A DNA stretch of 36,623 nucleotides from Purshia tridentata (Eukaryota; Streptophyta; Magnoliopsida; Rosales; Rosaceae), in contig QANT01002022.1 of assembly GCA_003254885.1 (NCBI GenBank), forward strand, positions 1-36,623, in the 5' to 3' direction. The notes under the pieces were generated by a model. That model was not told where the DNA came from and made no database searches. It was given only the letters and a program-made list of their open reading frames with translations. Positions 1-8,530 of this stretch are shown piece by piece. Made by a program: the position numbers and the translations under genes. Each line of letters starts with the position of its first letter. The first letter of the stretch is position 1.

Positions 1-209
1 GTACGTGATGTAAGACTTAAGTACTGGGATAAGCTGTGTGTTGTAAATTAAGCTTGAATTGTTTTGTGTAATAGAAGTGGGAATTTTTATTTCAGTTTTA
101 TTCACTTATGTTCTTGTCATATTCTATTTATAGAAGCTAATTCTATAATTAGAATGTGACTCACACCCTAATCCGGGATTAGTTCTTAATCTCGGGTTGG
201 GGTGTGACA
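1..209 (-). mobile_element. Terminal part of an LTR (Ty3/gypsy-like), cut by the window edge
   Basis: Read on the minus strand, the sequence starting at 209 begins TGTCACACCCCAACCCG, a start seen in many plant gypsy-type LTRs (family knowledge). On the plus strand, copia-type coding sequence resumes right after it at 210-212, so this LTR appears to have inserted into the copia element. The rest of the element and the second copy of any target duplication lie outside the window. The terminal ~60 bp (149-209) form an imperfect inverted repeat, CACACCC...ATTA against TTAAT...GGGTGTG. No coding capacity is visible. The gypsy assignment is inference from the terminus alone. Confidence 0.6.
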
Positions 210-211
210 CA

Positions 212-922
212 CCTACATCTGGCAATACTATTTATCCTATTTCTGACTATATTTCTTATCATCATTTGTCTAAGTCTCACTTAGCTTTTGCCAAACAGTT
301 GTCTTCTCTGTCTATTCCTAGTCATTTTCCAGGATGCCCTTGGAGATTCTAAGTGGAAATCCACTATAGTAGAAGAAATGAAGGCCCTTCAAAAAAACTC
401 TACTTGGGAAATGGTTGAGTTACCTAGAGATAAGAAGACTGTGGGGTGTAAGTGGGTGTTCACGGTGAAGCATAACCCAAATGGTTCTATTGATAGGTAC
501 AAGGCTCGATTGGTTGCAAAATGGTACACTCAAACATATGGAGTGGATTATCTTGAGACATTTGCTCCTGTTGCTAAGATGAATACCATCAGAGTCATCT
601 TGTCCATTGCTGCAAACTTAGATTGGCCGTTGCATCAAATTGATGTGAAGAATGCCTTTCTTCATAGCGATCTATTAGAAGAAGTTTATATGGACCCTCC
701 TCCAGGATTTACACCAAAAGGGGGTAAAGTATGCAGGCTGAAAAAGGCATTATATGGGCTAAAACAGTCACCTCGGGCTTGGTTTGGCAAGTTTAGTTGC
801 TTCATGAAAAAATATGGGTTCAAGCAAGCTCAAGCAAATCACACCTTGTTCTTTAAACAAGATGGTGATAAAATTACTATGCTGATTGTTTATGTTGATG
901 ATATGGTAGTTACAGGGAGTGA
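212..922 (+). pseudogene. Copia reverse transcriptase, N-terminal part (frameshifted, interrupted)
   Basis: From 212 the frame encodes the copia linker before RT (PISDYISYHHLS...SIPSHF) and then shifts near 326-333, where one extra base in the TTTTCC run moves it to the 288-944 frame. That frame carries the RT N-terminus: WKSTIVEEMKAL, GCKWVFTVKHNPNGSIDRYK, the first metal-binding aspartate block (HQIDVKNAFLHSDL), ALYGLKQSPRAW and the catalytic YVDDM at the end. The product would copy the element RNA into cDNA in virus-like particles. The reading stops where the 2.5-kb LTR is inserted at 923, giving a short read-through and stop. Apart from the single frameshift the RT sequence is well conserved, so inactivation looks recent. 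Non-functional. Confidence 0.9.
918..922. repeat. Target site duplication AGTGA, left copy
   Basis: AGTGA at 918-922 is repeated at 3439-3443, directly bordering the TG...CA element between them. A 5-bp duplication is typical of LTR-retrotransposon integration. Confidence 0.85.
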
Positions 923-3438
923 TGTAACGACCCGTACTCCGTAAGGTAAAAATTTTCATTTATTTATTTAATTTTAACATGGTTTGGGGCCAAAAGTTGA
1001 CTTTGGATTTGGATGAGATTGGATGTTTGACTTTGGGTCCATTAGTAAGGTCTCGAGCTTACGAGTTTATAGACATGCGGCATGTCCCGTTTGGAGGGAC
1101 GGTTTGAAAATTTTGCACGTGTCAAAAGACCCAAAAGTTGACTTTTTGAATTTTAGGGCCCTTGGAGTGGACTTTGACATGGTTAAGTAGAGCTCGGCTC
1201 CACGAGTTCGTAGACAGGAAGTATGCGTCAAACGGAGTTACGGTTTGTAAGTTATGTACGTGGAAAGGGAGTGGCAAAATTGTAAATAAAGGGACTTAGT
1301 TTAAAAACATTCCAGAATTTTCTGGAACAGTCCCCCTCCCCTTTTTTCTCCCTTTCTCCCCCTCCCAGCCCGCAGACCACACCTCCCCTTTCCCTGCGCG
1401 TGATACCTCTCCCCTCCCGTCCAACTGACACCGACCAACACCCAGCCACCGATCAACCTCCTCCCGCCGTCACCAGCCCGCCACGACCCACGACGCCGAC
1501 ACCCAACTCCTGCGCGCGCCGCTGCACGGAGAGAAGCTCCCAGCCGCTGCAACCTCCAACTTTCCGGCCAGTTTTCCGGCGGTTTTCTCGCCCATTTAGG
1601 TGGGTTTTCTCCCTCATTCTTCCACCATTTATTTTCTCTTGGAATTGGGCTGTCAATTGAATTTATTTGAGACATGAAAAGAAATTGGGAGTTAAACCCC
1701 AAATCTGAAAATCGGAAACTAGTGGCTTAGGGTGCAAAATTGGGGTTGAAATTACTAATTTCCAACCTTAGAACACATTAATTGTGGTTTAGAACCTTGG
1801 GCTTTAAGAAAAAATGGAAGAAAATGGGGAATTGGTGGATGAGGCTTGGCCACTTCGGGTAGTTGCCCGAAAATTGGGGAATTGGTATAAATTATTGGTA
1901 TTTTAGCTAATTACCATCGTTTAGAAATCAAATCTGGAGTGTGGAATGATGGGTTCGAAGGAAAAGGCGGAAATGATGAAATTGGGGTTGAAAACGGCAC
2001 TTTGTTTGTGGTTGAGGTTAGTCCGACCCGTTAATCGTGGAATTTAGGAATCATCGTGGATTTTAGACTTATTAAGTGGGCTATTAACTTGGGTGGTATA
2101 GAAAAGACTTAGGTTAGTCAAACCCCAAATTTTAGATATAGACGGACATTTTAAGTGAGGAACTAATGACGTATTTATTTTTTCTTATAGGGACGACACC
2201 TGAGATTGAGGGCGACCCAGCCGAGCAACGAGACTAGACCCCTTGACTATGAGTGGACTTTATTTTATTTAAGTTTCTCAAGTTTTAAATTTAATTCATT
2301 TTCGTATGTTTTGCGTGGTCATGAATTTCAATTTGCAATATATTGATTTTGGGATTTGGAGTGCTATTAACTGGGTTTATGGGTTGATATGTATTTTTGG
2401 TCAAATTATGATTGAGATTGTGTGAAACCAATTTAAAGTACGGTTTTTCCAGAACAATTATTGATTTCTCCAAATTTTTAAGAACGCTTTCAAATAGAAT
2501 TATTCAATTTTTAATGTGGATGATTGAGTACGGATGGATTTGGATTTTATTAAGCACCCACTTAGTACCCGTCTTGGATTATGGAAGTATATAGGTCTTT
2601 GGGACCCATCACGGCACACACATAGGCTTTGGGCCGTGTGCCGAGATGCTCTGCCCTTTGGGGGCGGCCCTGCGTGCACGTACGACAGGTTAATGGCCCT
2701 GCATGTGTACGACAGACTCCAGCTCTGCACATGTACGGCAGGCTATACGGGGAAATTGGGAGTGAGCGGAATAATTGTGTTAAATCTTAATATTGTGTTT
2801 ATGCGAAGAAAATCTTGGAGTTATGCATTATGAAATTTTCGTTCTTTTAAATTGAGAAATCGCAAAGTGTTTTTACTAGTTATGGCCAATGATTTGTTAA
2901 AGAATATTTTAAATCCATTTCAAAAACTGGGGGTTTTCATGCAAAGTTGGTTGAGTCCTTGTATGGAAAATTTTGGTTAACTGTAGAAGTTAATTTATTT
3001 TTGTCCACTCACTGGGTTGTCTCATGTTTACCTCTTGTGGTTTTCTTTTAAAATTTCCCCCAGGTAACTGCAGTGGAGCGGTCGAGCAGGAGACGCGTCG
3101 AGGATTTCATAGATTGTAGAAACTTGTAAATTCTCCCCTAATGTCTTATTTAAATCTTACTATTTATAGTAGTTGGACTATCGCGGTGTAAATATCACTG
3201 TTATTAGTACAAACACTACCTTTGTTTCCTTTTTGTTATGAATTTGGGTCGGAGACCCCTGTTTGTGGTAGGGAAGCTAGATTAGAAGTGAAATTTATAG
3301 GTTTTCCTAAGGAAGGGTAATCCAGGGTTAGTCCAATTTCAGGGGAGGTTCTGCCGAATTTTCGGTAGCATTTCCTTGACATTGGATTCCCGCAGGATCA
3401 CCCGAGTTCAAGGGTGGAATTTGGAGAGGGTCCTGTCA
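923..3438 (+). mobile_element. Solo LTR, 2516 bp, probable Ty3/gypsy family
   Basis: The element starts TGTAACGACCCG and ends GGGTCCTGTCA, has TG...CA termini and is flanked by a perfect AGTGA duplication. It contains no RT, integrase or gag frame, so it is best read as a solo LTR left by recombination between two LTRs; a non-coding LARD-type element is the alternative. Its 3' third matches a second, truncated copy at 28472-29388, which supports a repeat family. Inside are a pyrimidine/CCACC-rich stretch (1325-1660), a splice-acceptor-like TTTTTTCTTATAG at ~2190, a hairpin-rich GC block (2594-2760) and a conserved CCCCCAGGT block (~3055-3064). ORFs in it (for example 1400-1660, proline-rich) look fortuitous. 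Gypsy membership is inference. Confidence 0.8.
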
Positions 3439-3443
3439 AGTGA
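3439..3443. repeat. Target site duplication AGTGA, right copy
   Basis: Right partner of the AGTGA at 918-922; copia coding sequence resumes directly after it. Confidence 0.85.
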
Positions 3444-4350
3444 TATGTATGAGATTGAAAAACTCCAAAGTTATTTGGCTAGGGAATTTGAGATGAAGGA
3501 TTTAGGAGCTCTGAAGTACTTCTTGGGGATAGAAGTGTCTCGGTCAAAGCAAGGAATTTTTTTGTCTCAACGCAAGTACACACTAGATTTTCTAGCCGAG
3601 ACTAGAAAGTCTACTTGTGTGCCAATAAATACTCCTATTGAGGTGAATCATGGGTTGGCAATATATCTCGATCAAATTCCAACAAACAAGGAAAGATACC
3701 AGAGGTTGGTTGAAAAATTAATCTATCTAGCTCATACTAGGCCAGATATATCTTATGATGTTAGCATTGTGAGTCAATTTATGCACAACCCAAGTGTAAA
3801 GCATATGGAAGCTGTGGAGCGAATTCTTGAGTATCTAAAGTCTTCTCCGGGTAAAGGCATCATGTTCTCCAAACATGGACACTTGGATGTAGTGGGATAT
3901 ACTGATTCTGACTTTGCTGGATCCAAGCTAGATAGGAAGTCTACTTCCGGTTACATATTAGTTACATGGAGGAGCAAGAAGCAAAATGTTGTATCTTTGT
4001 CTAGTGCTGAAGCTAAGTATAGGGCTCTTCATCATGGAACTAAAGAGTTGGCGTGGCTAAAGACTCTACTAGGTGAAATTGGCTTTGGGCCTCAGAAACC
4101 AACGGTTCTATACTGTGACAACAAAGCTGCCATTGAGATTGCTAATAACCTGGTTCAGCATGACAAAACCAAAAATATTGAAATTAACAGAAACTACATC
4201 AAAGATAACTTGGATTGTGAAATTATAGAAGTTCCATACATCATGAGTGCAGATCAGCTCGCTGATGTGATGACTAATGCAATTCCCAGTACATCTTTTC
4301 ATATATCAATGTCCAAGTTGGACATGTGTGACATATATCCACCAACTTGA
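3444..4350 (+). pseudogene. Copia reverse transcriptase C-terminus and RNase H
   Basis: Continues the copia frame after the inserted LTR: LAREFEMKDLGALKYFLGIE (RT thumb), then the RNase H domain with GYTDSDFAGSKLDRKSTSGY, SLSSAEAKY and LYCDNKAAIEIANN, which hold the catalytic Asp/Glu residues. The RNase H would remove the RNA strand during reverse transcription. Between TSGYILV and TWRSKKQN about five or six residues usual in the family are missing, without a frame change. The reading frame is otherwise open to TGA at 4348-4350. It could not make a full polyprotein because its 5' half is separated by the LTR and most of pol is missing. An apparent Met start near 3376 lies inside the LTR and is not a real start. 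Confidence 0.9.
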
Positions 4351-4357
4351 GGGGGAG
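4349..4357 (+). other. Polypurine tract of the copia element
   Basis: GAGGGGGAG immediately precedes the TGTTAG LTR start and overlaps the end of the pol frame, the normal position of the plus-strand primer for LTR retrotransposon reverse transcription. Confidence 0.8.
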
Positions 4358-4540
4358 TGTTAGCATGAGATTATGTATAGCTGTATCTTCTTATTTAGTT
4401 CTCCTAATTAGAATAGAAATACATGTAATTAGCTGTCCTTGGTTGACTAGAAAACCTTTCCTATTTTGTACCTTGTAATATGCTATTTATACCTCTCAAA
4501 GAGAAGAATAAATCATGCTGGTTTATTTTAACTAAAGTGA
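4358..4540 (+). mobile_element. Copia 3' LTR, 5' portion
   Basis: Starts TGTTAGCATGAG after the polypurine tract. Contains a TATA-like CTATTTATA (4482-4490) and AATAAA (~4509), as expected of an LTR promoter and polyadenylation region. No matching ...CTAACA end is found, so the LTR is either truncated or its end lies within the duplicated region starting at 4456. The end coordinate is approximate. Confidence 0.6.
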
Positions 4541-5075
4541 TATTTGACCAAATCTTTGTTTAAACAAAATCAAGAAAATGGTCTCAAAGCATGTCGTATT
4601 TCTTCAATTTATCAGATCAAGCAATATACAAAAAAAAAAAAAAANAAAAAAAAAAAAAAAAAAAAAATGTTACTGCCCATCTACTTCATCGAAAACAATG
4701 ATTGTTTATAGTAGTGCACCATATGTATTTCTACAATACAAGCAAATATCAACCATCTAAGGCATTGTTTCTGCGGTACTTTCCTATTTTGTACCTTGTA
4801 ATATGCTATTTATCCCTCTCAAAGAGAAGAATAAATCATGCTGGTTTATTTTAACTAAAATGATATTTGACCAAATCTTTGTTTAAACAAAATCAAGAAA
4901 ATGTTCTCAAAGCCTATCGTATTTCTTCAATTTATCAGATCAAGCGATATACCAAAAAAAAAAAATGTTACTGCCCATCTACTTCATCGAAAACAATGAT
5001 TTTTTATAGTAGTGCACCATATGTATTTCTACAATACAAACAAATATCAACCATCTAAGGCATTGTTTCTGCGGT
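4456..5075. repeat. Tandem duplication, two units of ~323 and ~297 bp, with poly-A run and an N
   Basis: Unit 1 (4456-4778) and unit 2 (4779 to ~5075) start with CTTTCCTATTTTGTACC and end with CTAAGGCATTGTTTCTGCGGT, and are nearly identical. The main difference is the A-run: 38 positions with an N at 4645 in unit 1, about 12 in unit 2. Unit 1 begins inside the copia LTR, so part of that LTR is present twice. It may be a true duplication or an assembly artefact at the poly-A gap. Confidence 0.85.
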
Positions 5076-5840
5076 TTCGTAGTAAAAAACATGAGCATTC
5101 TGAATAATGTTTCCCAAAATCAAGGGACCTGGTTTATCACAATACCAAACCCTTCTTCTTTCCAATTTGATTGGCTGTATCAAGAAAAGAAACTTAAAAA
5201 CAAAGTTGCATTGTAAACAAACAACAGAAAAAATGAAGTACCGCAACGATCCACGACCCAGTTAACATTGAGTTTGACCATGTGAACTGATAAAGGATGC
5301 TTTCCCAAACTGATGTGATTTGTTAACTGCTTCTTCTTTTTCCACCTGCCACTTATTGATTGCTATATCTCTGTTTACCACACATGGTGATCAAATCTGG
5401 GTGCAGAATGAAACATCTTGTTGATAAAAATTTCCATGACATGAAACCCTTTGACATCTGCACCTAAACAAAGAGTTTAGTATACAACTTGTATGGCCAT
5501 TCATCTTAGTTTTAAACCCCAATCTTCTTACCCCTAACACTCCTTGTTTCAGCACAGATGTCATCAGTATTGGATGTCACTCTCCACCTTTTTACTTAGT
5601 CCAGAAACAATTCTGCCCAATCCAAGAAACATTGAATATCTATGCAGCACTTTTTGAGAAGGGTGAGCCGTGATTTGACAAAAGAACTCTGTATACATCT
5701 CCTTGCCCTCTAAAGGAACAGAAAGCTCCATGGATCCTCTTACCAGGTTCTTAGCATATCTGTTGTTTTTTCTCCATTGAGGAATATTTGACCATCCCAC
5801 CTTGAACTCAAATACAAGTAACTGCTCCTATGCCTAATGC
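5076..5840. other. Intergenic stretch downstream of the PPR gene
   Basis: No convincing gene. A 78-codon frame on the minus strand (5800-5564) has no recognisable domain and probably lies in the 3' untranslated region of the PPR gene. The left part may be residual retrotransposon flank. Confidence 0.4.
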
Positions 5841-7925
5841 TCAATATAGAAACAACTCATCTCTCCCCATGTGACTGGTAAGAATTGTGAGACAGTCATA
5901 TACCATTTCTGATTGTGGGTGGGACTTGTCTTCGACAAAGAAAGGCTGAATCCTCTTTTCAATCTCGATCCAGCTACACCCAGGATTTTTCTTTAATCCC
6001 AACTCTTTCATCTTTGATCTCACCTTCCGTACTTCATCCCATTTCTTTTCTGAAGCATAAATATTTGATAACATAATATATGTTGAAGGATCATTAGGAT
6101 TCTTCTCAATTAGCAATCTTGCAATTTTTACACCCAAATCAATATCTCTGTGCAAACGACATGCAGAAAATAGTGTGCTTAACAAGTCAACATCCTCTCT
6201 AATTTCTGGGGTTCTTTGGAGAATTTCATAAGCTTCATTCAATCTTCCAGCACGTCCAAGAAGATCCATCAAACAAGAGTAATGTTCTATTCTGGGTTTA
6301 ATTCCATAATCAGTGGTCATTTGGTTGAAATAGTGGCAGCCTTCATCAACTAGTCCCACATGGCTACAAGCAGATAACACTGCAAGAAGAGTAACTCCAT
6401 CTGGTTTTGCATGAGATTGCTGCATTTCAGAAAAAAGTTTTAAAGCTTCTAAAGCCTGGCCATGAGACCCATAAGCAGTGATCATCGATGTCCACGAGAC
6501 AAGATCTCTATCTGGTAATCTATTAAAAACATTAAGTGCTTCATCCACCACACCACATTTTGCATACATGTCAAGGAGAGCCCCCATGACTATTTCATTG
6601 GTTTCCAACTCACTATCAATAACAGTTCTGTGAATCTCCTTACCCTTTTCCAGTGCTGCTAGTTGTGAACAAGCCGATAAGATACTAGTTAGTGTGATGG
6701 CATTTGGCCTTACACCAGCTTCTTTCATGTCATCATATATGCCCAGAGCCCCAAAGAAATTGCCCACTTTCACATATCCAGAAATCATAACATTCCAAGA
6801 AACTACATTTGTTTTTGGCATCTTTTTAAAGAAATTTTTGGCTGATGAGACACATCCACACATGAAGTAGAGATCAATAAGCGAGCTGTAGATGTAGATA
6901 TCAGCCTCTATACTGTTTCTTATCATAAATCCATGTATGAATTTTCCATGTTGAAGTTGAGCTGACCTTGTGCTAGCCAACAATATGCTACTAAAAGTAG
7001 TTAAAGAGGGACTAGTTCCTTCATCATACATCCTTCTGAAAAGTTCAATACAAGACTTACTGTCACCTGTTGCACTGTATGCTGCAATCATGGAATTCCA
7101 AGCAACAACATTCTTTGTTGTTATTTGCTCAAAAACCTCTTTAGCCATATCTAAACATCTACATTTTCCATACATGTCCACAAGAGCAGAACTAACAAAA
7201 GAGTCCAATAAAAATTGACTTTTTATCAACTCCTTGTGAATCTCCATACCTCTCTCCAAATCCAAAAGTCTTGCACACGATGAAATAACAGTTGTGAGCG
7301 TTACTGAATTAGGCATAAAGCCAAAACTCCTCATCTTTTCAAACAAGTCGATTGCCTTCTGAGCTTGTCCATCTTGATAATAGCAAGAAATTACAGAATT
7401 CCAACATGCCACATCTCTTTCAGGCATTTCGTCAAACAGATGTATAGCACATTCAAACACATTGCATTTTGCATACATGCCCACAAGAGAGCTCGCGACC
7501 ACAATATCTGATACCAAACCGGTTTTTATCAAATGGGTATGGATCATCTTTCCAAAACTAACTCTACCCAATGCACCACATGCCTTAAGAACACTTGGGT
7601 AGGTGTAACTATCAGGATCTAGATAAGGGTAACGCCGTAACCTTTCAAAGAGCTCAAGAGCTTCAATGAACATGAGCTTCTTGGTGTAAGCTGTCATGAG
7701 GCCATTCCACAAGGAAATGCTGGATGGGTTTTCGATGGATTGGAAAACACGCTTTGCGGAGTCGCAAAAATGGCAAGAGAAGTAAAAGTCTATGAGGTTT
7801 TTGCATAAGGCAGTATTTTTTTGTAAGCCTAGAGTGAGTATCTTTTGGTGGATAAGCTTGCCTTGTTTGAGCGACTTGGAACTGATGCATGTTCTTAAGA
7901 GACCTAATAGTTTTGTGGCGTCCAT
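5841..7925 (-). CDS. Pentatricopeptide repeat protein, PLS class, E subgroup (At5g27110-like)
   Basis: Intronless 694-residue frame. Most of it is an array of PPR motifs of P, L and S types, seen as recurring blocks such as SSLVGMYAKC, MPERDVACWNSVIS, ALVDMYGKC, NVVSWNVMISGY, LLDMYAKCG and LVSWTSMITAYGSHGQ, followed by IEHYSCLMDLLGRAGRL. The C-terminus carries the E region (CSWIEI at about residue 650) and ends without a DYW deaminase domain. PPR-PLS proteins bind organellar RNA, and E-class members usually specify C-to-U editing sites together with a separate deaminase (family knowledge). From memory, length and sequence closely match Arabidopsis At5g27110 (about 690 aa), including the N-terminus, which supports this ATG. 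The RNA target is unknown and the organelle is not evident from the N-terminus. An apparently intact LINE begins about 420 bp upstream of the start. Confidence 0.93.
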   Translation of the reverse strand: MDATKLLGLLRTCISSKSLKQGKLIHQKILTLGLQKNTALCKNLIDFYFSCHFCDSAKRVFQSIENPSSISLWNGLMTAYTKKLMFIEALELFERLRRYPYLDPDSYTYPSVLKACGALGRVSFGKMIHTHLIKTGLVSDIVVASSLVGMYAKCNVFECAIHLFDEMPERDVACWNSVISCYYQDGQAQKAIDLFEKMRSFGFMPNSVTLTTVISSCARLLDLERGMEIHKELIKSQFLLDSFVSSALVDMYGKCRCLDMAKEVFEQITTKNVVAWNSMIAAYSATGDSKSCIELFRRMYDEGTSPSLTTFSSILLASTRSAQLQHGKFIHGFMIRNSIEADIYIYSSLIDLYFMCGCVSSAKNFFKKMPKTNVVSWNVMISGYVKVGNFFGALGIYDDMKEAGVRPNAITLTSILSACSQLAALEKGKEIHRTVIDSELETNEIVMGALLDMYAKCGVVDEALNVFNRLPDRDLVSWTSMITAYGSHGQALEALKLFSEMQQSHAKPDGVTLLAVLSACSHVGLVDEGCHYFNQMTTDYGIKPRIEHYSCLMDLLGRAGRLNEAYEILQRTPEIREDVDLLSTLFSACRLHRDIDLGVKIARLLIEKNPNDPSTYIMLSNIYASEKKWDEVRKVRSKMKELGLKKNPGCSWIEIEKRIQPFFVEDKSHPQSEMVYDCLTILTSHMGRDELFLY

Positions 7926-8345
7926 TCAATGCGTAGAAGGATCGAAAAGGTGATGAGAAACAAGCGAAGAATTAATATTCTTAAATTTCAAAACTATTGT
8001 TAAGCAGAAAAGATAGTTAGAGCTACGCATACACCAGCCAAGCTTTCGACCCACAAGGAAGGAGAATACATAGAGCATTTGATACGACTACTGACTTGCT
8101 TCGCCGTTTCCAACTTCTTCACTCTGGTACGATCCGCGTTTCCCTTTCTTTAATTACCCACAATGTTTTCATTTGTTAATCCCCTATGCACAAATCATAA
8201 AAACCAAACCAAATTATACCTATTTATGTGTGCATATATATTTATATTCTTTTTCAGTTTTTCATTTGTGGTTGTGGAAAGCTCATGCATTTAACCGCCT
8301 ACTCAATGGGATTTTCTTGATTTCTGTATTTATTTTATGGTACTC
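7926..8345 (-). promoter_or_regulatory. Upstream region of the PPR gene
   Basis: About 420 bp between the PPR start codon and the LINE poly-A tail hold the 5' untranslated region and presumably the promoter. No clear TATA box, regulatory motif or other gene can be assigned. Confidence 0.35.
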
Positions 8346-8530
8346 TTTTTTTTTTTTTTGGCCACAGGAAAAAGAATTTCATTAAACAAGCCCAAAAGGC
8401 AACAGAGCACTACAACCAAAAAGCTAACAGAGATCTGAAAACAAAAGCCAAAACAGAAGGCAAGAAACCAAAACAACTGAAGAGAAAAACCAGAGATAAG
8501 CAATTCTCTAAAAAATTTCGCAAGCAGAAA

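Larger units (their letters stand above)
210..4540 (+). mobile_element. Ty1/copia retrotransposon remnant (3' part of pol plus start of 3' LTR), nested-disrupted
   Basis: Reverse transcriptase and RNase H sequence (212-922 and 3444-4350) is followed by a polypurine tract (4349-4357) and the start of a 3' LTR (TGTTAGCATG from 4358), so this is the 3' part of a copia element on the plus strand. Gag, protease and integrase are absent because the left side is replaced by another LTR ending at 209. A 2516-bp LTR interrupts it at 923-3438. The 3' LTR boundary cannot be fixed, because no inverted terminus is seen before the tandem duplication that starts at 4456. Confidence 0.85.

Noticed and set aside
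1400..1660. Proline-rich 86-codon frame inside the long LTR
   Set aside because: Lies in a pyrimidine/CCACC-rich leader-like block, overlaps several frames of similar length on the other strand and has no domain.
5564..5800. Possible small gene after the PPR stop
   Set aside because: No recognisable domain or splice link; better explained as 3' untranslated sequence.
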